This document shows positions 4,777-8,601 of a stretch of 8,601 nucleotides of DNA, one piece after another. The stretch's first letter is position 1. Each line of letters begins with the position of its first letter. The stretch covers positions 18,983 to 27,583 of the forward strand of contig PLNO01000060.1 in assembly GCA_003141795.1 (NCBI GenBank), given 5' to 3'. The notes beneath the pieces were generated by a model. The model was not told the origin of the DNA. It worked only from the letters and a program-made list of their open reading frames with translations, and searched no databases. The translations under genes were made by a program, and so were the position numbers. This stretch comes from Spirochaetaceae bacterium (GTDB lineage: Bacteria > Spirochaetota > Spirochaetia > SZUA-6 > Fen-1364).

Positions 4777-6953
4777 GATGTTCTCAACCTCTTTTCGCTT
4801 TCCTGCAGGAGCTTCCACTGCACGATGGGAATGTCCGCCACCAGGGACGCGGGGAGCGCGTACACCTCCGCATCGTTCACCGCACGGGCCGTAAAGATGC
4901 CCGTACCGTAGAGCACCTGGTCCTCCCCGAAGAAACCGCCGCGGGACACCGATTCGCACACCGTCCCGTCGCGCTCCAGCGCGCATTCCCCGCTGGCGAC
5001 GAGGAAGAGCTTCGGCGCTGCCTTGGGGGCGATGGCGCCGCCCGCGGGCACGCTGAACCGCTCCATGGCCGCGGCGATGCCGCGCTCGACGGGAAATCCG
5101 ATGAGCTCGCCGAACAGCCACATGTCGTTGAGGAACTTGCGGTTGTCCAGCACCCGCCGCGTCACCTCCTCCAGACGGTTCTGCCGGATGAAGGCGAGGT
5201 AGAGCTTATCGGGAATTTGAACCGCGGTCACGTAGCTCGAGGCGCGCACGGTCCAGTAGGCGGGCTCCTGGAGGAACGAGGAGATCTCCCCCACGATGCT
5301 TCCCCCCGAGATGGTCCGGCGGATCCCCCCCTGGACGTCGATGAGCTCCCCCACCCCCTGGAGGACGAGGTACAGCGATCCGTGGCGCTCCCCCTTCTTC
5401 ATGATGATGGAGCCCGCATTGAACGTGACGAGGGGGCAGTTGGCGAGCATACGCACGGAATGAGGGGCGACGTCGGGAAAATACGAGCGGAGGTAGCGGA
5501 ACGCCGACTGTGCCACGTAGTCGACGTTCGCAGGTATGAGCACGTCTTCCCGTCCGAACACGGCATTGGAGCCGATCTCCTTCTGCACGTCGGAAAGCTC
5601 CCCGCACACGTGGCTGATGATGAGCCTCCCCGAGGTATCGCCCCGGAAATCCTGCGCGGCGCCGTGGATGGGCTCCCCGTCCGCGTCGATCTTCTTCAGA
5701 TCCGCGGGAGCCAGCAGCTCGGCCATGAGAGTCTCCGCGAACGCGGGTGAGACGCCCGGAGCATCCGGGGCTGCGCTCGCCATCTTGCGCAGCACCTCGA
5801 ACGTCGTGATGTCGGAGAGGTGCGCGTAGGTGCGGTAGCCGCCCTCCCAGAGCGCGCGGAACGTGAAGACGTTCGTCTCCACGGGATGCGCCGAGATCAC
5901 GGGGCGTACCTGAAGCCCGTTGACGTCGTTCCACCTGCTGGGCGCGAGATCGTGCACATCGAAGTACCGCGGAAACATCGCCTCGTCCATTCCCATGAGC
6001 GCGGAGAGCTTCTTCGCGACGGAGGCGCGGACCGGCGCGGTGGCGAAGTACTTGATGCGATGATCCGAGCGCACGAGTGAGGTGAGCCCGGCAAAATGGT
6101 CGTCGTGGGAATGGGAGTGGAAGATCCCCTCGATCTCATTGACGCTGATTCCCAGCGCCGTGAGGGACTGCTCGATGTTGGGCCCCGCATCGATGAGGTA
6201 GATCCTGCCCTGGAAATTGATGATGCTCCCCATGCAGGGCTTCTCGGGATCCCATCCGTCGCCTTCCCCGATGTGCACGACCGAAAAGTATTCCCGCCGG
6301 AAGCGGTGGAAGCCCAGCGCATAGGAGGACTGGTAGCGTTCTCCCGCGCCGAGGTTCAGGTCCACGCGCACGGTCTCCCCCCCGTGCGCGAACTCGTACA
6401 CGTTGAAGCCGACGCGCTGCACCGTGACCCCCGCGCGCAGCTCGACGGCTTCCGCCCCGACGCTGCGGGCCTCCAGCAGCTCCTCCGTTCTGCGGATTTT
6501 GCCGAACGCGAACCAGAGCTTCATCCGCATGTAGTCGGCCGCCGTTTCCCTGCTCACGCCCGCCGCCATGAGCTCCTCTATGGAAGAAAGCCCGTAGTTC
6601 CCGCGGAAGATGTACTGGCTCTGCGACTGGACCTGGCTGTCGATGCCGATGAGCAGCGGCTTTCGCCCCGTGTTGTTCGGGTGCCCCGGGATCATCATGC
6701 CCTGCCGGTAGAGCATCTGGAGGATGGGGAACTCGGCGAGATTGGAAAAGGTTTCGTTCTGGGAGGAGACGTCGGAGAGGAGGATCGCATTCGGACCGGT
6801 TTCGAACGTGACGCCGCCTTTCTGGGTGGGGACGATGAGCCCCTTTTTCATCAGGAGCTTGACGCTGTCAGCGGGGCTCCCGCACAATATGTATAACCCA
6901 GCCTCGGGGATGGCCACCCAGTGCACTCCCCGCGCGACCTTGAGTGTTTGCAC
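4773..6953 (-). CDS. Metallo-beta-lactamase-fold protein with two C-terminal cNMP-binding-like domains
   Basis: This 726-residue protein has no signal peptide or membrane segment, so it is probably cytoplasmic. The start is GTG at 6953, preceded by GAGGAGG with a short spacer. Residues 1 to about 230 form a conserved-looking region I cannot assign. About 240-475 is a metallo-beta-lactamase fold: LIDAGPN (253-259), HSHDDH (281-286), His356 in SAHPVET, Asp381 in HLSD and His448 in ISHVCGE make a complete two-metal site. About 500-600 and 620-710 are two beta-roll domains of the CRP/cNMP-binding type, with GSIVGEISSF (551-560) and GGFFGEDQVL (672-681) at the phosphate-binding cassette. Both lack the cassette Arg that contacts the cyclic phosphate in CRP, so ordinary cAMP binding is doubtful. 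I recall proteins of similar architecture in other anaerobes, but no established function. It is the first gene of a coupled pair with pepF. Confidence 0.85.
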   Translation of the reverse strand: MQTLKVARGVHWVAIPEAGLYILCGSPADSVKLLMKKGLIVPTQKGGVTFETGPNAILLSDVSSQNETFSNLAEFPILQMLYRQGMMIPGHPNNTGRKPLLIGIDSQVQSQSQYIFRGNYGLSSIEELMAAGVSRETAADYMRMKLWFAFGKIRRTEELLEARSVGAEAVELRAGVTVQRVGFNVYEFAHGGETVRVDLNLGAGERYQSSYALGFHRFRREYFSVVHIGEGDGWDPEKPCMGSIINFQGRIYLIDAGPNIEQSLTALGISVNEIEGIFHSHSHDDHFAGLTSLVRSDHRIKYFATAPVRASVAKKLSALMGMDEAMFPRYFDVHDLAPSRWNDVNGLQVRPVISAHPVETNVFTFRALWEGGYRTYAHLSDITTFEVLRKMASAAPDAPGVSPAFAETLMAELLAPADLKKIDADGEPIHGAAQDFRGDTSGRLIISHVCGELSDVQKEIGSNAVFGREDVLIPANVDYVAQSAFRYLRSYFPDVAPHSVRMLANCPLVTFNAGSIIMKKGERHGSLYLVLQGVGELIDVQGGIRRTISGGSIVGEISSFLQEPAYWTVRASSYVTAVQIPDKLYLAFIRQNRLEEVTRRVLDNRKFLNDMWLFGELIGFPVERGIAAAMERFSVPAGGAIAPKAAPKLFLVASGECALERDGTVCESVSRGGFFGEDQVLYGTGIFTARAVNDAEVYALPASLVADIPIVQWKLLQESEKRLRTS

Positions 6954-7011
6954 CTTGACCTCCTCGCGCTAAGATACGTATCCGGACAGGCCGGAGGCGA
7001 GAAAAAGCTGG

Positions 7012-7217
7012 CCCGGCCGCATGCGGTTCGGCCCCGCGTGGTGGTTCAACGACAAGAAACACGGGATGGAGGACCAGCTTGCGATGCCCGTCGATTGGAT
7101 GCAGGCGGGGGAATCCCCGGGGACTTCGAGCTCGTGGGCGGCATGGTGCGCGACATCTGCTTCCACAATGCCGCCCGGCTTTTCTCTATTCCGATGAAGA
7201 AAGCTCCTGCCGCATGA
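7012..7217 (+). pseudogene. uxaC: Remnant of uronate isomerase (uxaC), C-terminal end
   Basis: From 7012 one frame reads PGRMRFGPAWWFNDKKHGM, matching E. coli UxaC near GKIQFGSGWWFNDQKDGM. It continues EDQLAMPVDWMQAG. The usual segment of about 40 residues between the DQL and W-x-Q/E-x-G parts is missing, so there is an internal deletion. At the G run around 7108-7112 the frame shifts by one. The next frame reads IPGDFELVGGMVRDICFHNA then ARLFSIP, and ends with TGA at 7215-7217. That matches the E. coli C-terminus (MVQDICFNNAQRYF). The first roughly 85 percent of the gene is absent. Uronate isomerase converts glucuronate and galacturonate to their keto forms; this copy cannot. Its tail overlaps the 3' end of the convergent lipoprotein gene by 32 bases. 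Confidence 0.85.
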
Positions 7218-8244
7218 GCGTGGGAACGTCGCCCTTCGCGGCGAGCCTGCGCGCCGCTGCGATGAGCGTGCGAAGGTCGCTCCCGCAGCGGCGCTGCCAG
7301 TAGGACCTGAGCAGGGGAACGTCGTCCGTGTAGAGGCTGTACAGCGAAAGTACGGCATTGTTGAGCGGATAGGACCCGAGCTTCCGGTATGCCTCGGTCT
7401 TGAACTTCAGCGGCGCATCGGCCACGAGGCTTTTCCTGAACCCGTCGATGATGCGGGCCTTCTCGCGCAGCTTCTGCTCCCGTGATGCGCCGCCGTCGTA
7501 GACCGTGCCGAGGCGTACGGACAGCTCGTGCAGCATCGCGGTGAAGGCATCCGCGTCTTCGTTTTCGGCGACAGCGCCGCGGTACTCGGGGGAATCCGCC
7601 CCGTACTTCGCTCGCATCCACTCGAACGCCCCCTCGTCCCCGACGAAGCTTGCAAGCTCCTCGTTGAACTGCGGCTGCCCCTTCACGAACAGCGTGGCAT
7701 GCGTCTGCTCGTGGATGATGAGCGATGCGATCTGAAATACGGAGTAGCGTTTCATGAAGGAGTACAGGGGGTCCTTCGTGAAGCCGAGCGTGCTGAAGGC
7801 GTCCACCTGCCGGATCAGCGTGTCATACCCCTCGGCCTTCAGGCGGGTGGCCTCCGCATCGGCGTCTTTGCGTTCGTAGAACCCCTTGTAGGGAAGCTTC
7901 CCGAGGAAGGGGTAGCTCCACTGATACGCGGTGAAGGACACCGCATCGCAGGCCTGCACGACATCGACGAGATGGTCCCTGCCGATCTCCTTGTACCGGG
8001 TGTAGTTGCCGTTCTCCTTCAGCCCGACGGCCTGCACGGCGAACTCCTTGATCTCCCTGACGCGCTGGAGAAACTCCCGCGTGTCGGAAGGGGTCGAAGG
8101 GTCCTTGGAGACGGAGTCGGCGTCCCGAGCGCCCATGCTGTCCTGCAGGAGATGGCTCCCCTGCTTCGCCAGGTATCCCACCTGAGTTGCGCAGCCGGAA
8201 ATAAACAAAGAAAAGGCCATGACGATCGGCATGAATGCCCTCAT
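7186..8244 (-). CDS. Putative lipoprotein aminopeptidase, COG4324 type (PF10023-like)
   Basis: This is a 352-residue predicted zinc aminopeptidase anchored by lipid. Residues 1-17 are a signal peptide (Arg2, then a hydrophobic run) ending in the lipobox Ile-Ser-Gly-Cys with Cys18 as the lipidation site. The zinc motif HEQTH (178-182) is followed by NEELASFVGDEGA (194-206), whose Glu residues offer the third ligand; this pairing is characteristic of the COG4324 family as I know it. The start at 8244 is taken because it supplies the basic residue needed for export, and an in-frame TGA lies two codons upstream. It lacks a clear ribosome binding site, whereas the internal Met5 (8232) is preceded by GAGGG at five bases. 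Start choice is therefore uncertain by four residues. The gene is divergent from the efflux adaptor, and substrates are unknown. Confidence 0.85.
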   Translation of the reverse strand: MRAFMPIVMAFSLFISGCATQVGYLAKQGSHLLQDSMGARDADSVSKDPSTPSDTREFLQRVREIKEFAVQAVGLKENGNYTRYKEIGRDHLVDVVQACDAVSFTAYQWSYPFLGKLPYKGFYERKDADAEATRLKAEGYDTLIRQVDAFSTLGFTKDPLYSFMKRYSVFQIASLIIHEQTHATLFVKGQPQFNEELASFVGDEGAFEWMRAKYGADSPEYRGAVAENEDADAFTAMLHELSVRLGTVYDGGASREQKLREKARIIDGFRKSLVADAPLKFKTEAYRKLGSYPLNNAVLSLYSLYTDDVPLLRSYWQRRCGSDLRTLIAAARRLAAKGDVPTLMRQELSSSE

Positions 8245-8294
8245 GACTCAAGGATAGGGGCAAGGAGGCCGTGAGGGAAGACGCCTGCACTCAC

Positions 8295-8330
8295 CATGCG
8301 CATGTTTTGCGCTGCGCACTTCTTGCGCAG
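8295..8330. repeat. Clustered TGCGCA dyads, candidate activator binding sites
   Basis: A perfect inverted repeat, CTGCGCA-CTTCT-TGCGCAG, occupies 8312-8330. A 10-base palindrome CATGCGCATG lies at 8295-8304, and a partial copy TGCGCT starts at 8308. The TGCGCA cores begin at 8297, 8313 and 8324; the last two are 11 bases apart, one helical turn. The dyad centre is about 100 bases before the start site predicted from the sigma-54-like element, a usual distance for enhancer-binding-protein sites. It could also serve the divergent lipoprotein gene. Confidence 0.5.
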
Positions 8331-8393
8331 GGTAAACGGCTCGATTACTGGGCCCGATGCCCCGAATTCCCTGGAAATAATGGCAATCACAGC

Positions 8394-8409
8394 TGGCACG
8401 CTTCTTGTG
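8394..8409 (+). promoter_or_regulatory. Sigma-54-type (-24/-12) promoter for the efflux adaptor gene
   Basis: TGGCACGCTTCTTGTG matches the sigma-54 consensus TGGCACR-N4-TTGCW at every defined base except the last two, with exact GG-to-G spacing of 12. The weak point is GT instead of the nearly invariant GC at -12. Transcription would start near 8420, about 25 bases before the ATG at 8446. Confidence 0.55.
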
Positions 8410-8445
8410 TCCACTATGCCCGTACGAGGAGGATTCCGCACAATC

Positions 8446-8601
8446 ATGAAAAGAGCGATCTACATCGTGGTCCCGATAGTCCTTGTCCTTGGCCTCGGAG
8501 GCGCGTGGCTTGCCACTCGTCCCAAGACGGTGAAGGCCGGAGCCGGCCAGAACTACGAGCTCTCGACGATCACGAAAGGTTCGATCGAGAGTGTCGTTTC
8601 C
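8446..8601 (+). CDS. Efflux periplasmic adaptor subunit (MacA/HlyD-like membrane fusion protein), 5' part
   Basis: The first 52 codons are visible, cut by the right edge. Residues 2-22 form a single N-terminal membrane segment (basic KR, then a hydrophobic run), followed by a periplasmic stretch ending YELSTITKGSIESVVS. That wording is typical of the first beta-strand of adaptor proteins of RND and MacB-type exporters, which link an inner-membrane pump to an outer-membrane channel. A pump gene is expected downstream but is outside the window. The ribosome binding site AGGAGG (8427-8432) is 13 bases from the ATG, which is long. No alternative ATG, GTG or TTG in frame lies closer to it. The sigma-54-type element and TGCGCA dyads upstream suggest regulated expression. 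Confidence 0.75.
   Translation, partial: MKRAIYIVVPIVLVLGLGGAWLATRPKTVKAGAGQNYELSTITKGSIESVVS

Noticed and set aside
6971..6976. TATCTT on the minus strand as a -10 box for the MBL-cNMP gene
   Set aside because: No -35 box lies at a suitable distance, and the start would be too close to the ribosome binding site to be convincing.
8241..8447. Minus-strand open frame containing IISREFGASG, like the N-terminus of cytidylate-kinase-like proteins
   Set aside because: The match stops after about ten residues, codon use is weak, and the frame runs across the promoter elements of the adaptor gene; probably chance.

Overview
The window is GC-rich bacterial DNA, compactly coded with strong G/C preference at third codon positions. 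Two features point to a cell with an outer membrane: a lipobox aminopeptidase and the start of an efflux (MacA/HlyD-like) periplasmic adaptor. Gene content (MTAN/futalosine-hydrolase-like nucleosidase, PepF, MBL-cNMP protein, COG4324 aminopeptidase, -24/-12 promoter) would suit a spirochaete or a deltaproteobacterium-like lineage. I cannot place it more firmly from sequence alone.

Layout, left to right. On the minus strand at 1-276 is the 5' part of a nucleosidase of the phosphorylase superfamily. A less GC-rich divergent gap (277-570) follows. It holds a minus-strand intrinsic terminator just ahead of the nucleosidase and, beside it, a hairpin whose loop carries a copy of the 16S rRNA anti-Shine-Dalgarno tail; this is the best candidate for something undescribed. 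Rightward genes are a secreted P1-family (NylC/DmpA-type) self-cleaving peptidase (571-1674), a strong terminator, and L-lactate dehydrogenase (1763-2713). A decayed gene fragment (2717-2969) follows.

The next block is leftward. A large metallo-beta-lactamase-fold protein with two C-terminal cNMP-binding-like domains (4773-6953) overlaps oligoendopeptidase F (2974-4776) by four bases (ATGA), so the two form a translationally coupled operon. Upstream of that operon is a broken uronate isomerase (uxaC) tail on the plus strand (7012-7217), then a leftward lipoprotein aminopeptidase of the COG4324 type (7186-8244). The last 200 bases before the rightward adaptor gene (8446-end) carry a clustered TGCGCA dyad and a sigma-54-like -24/-12 element.

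Three separate peptidases sit within 8 kb, in different compartments: predicted exported P1 peptidase, cytoplasmic PepF and a membrane-anchored aminopeptidase. This may reflect peptide scavenging, but they are not one operon and that link is inference. The two gene remnants show that the intervals between intact genes here have been losing genes.
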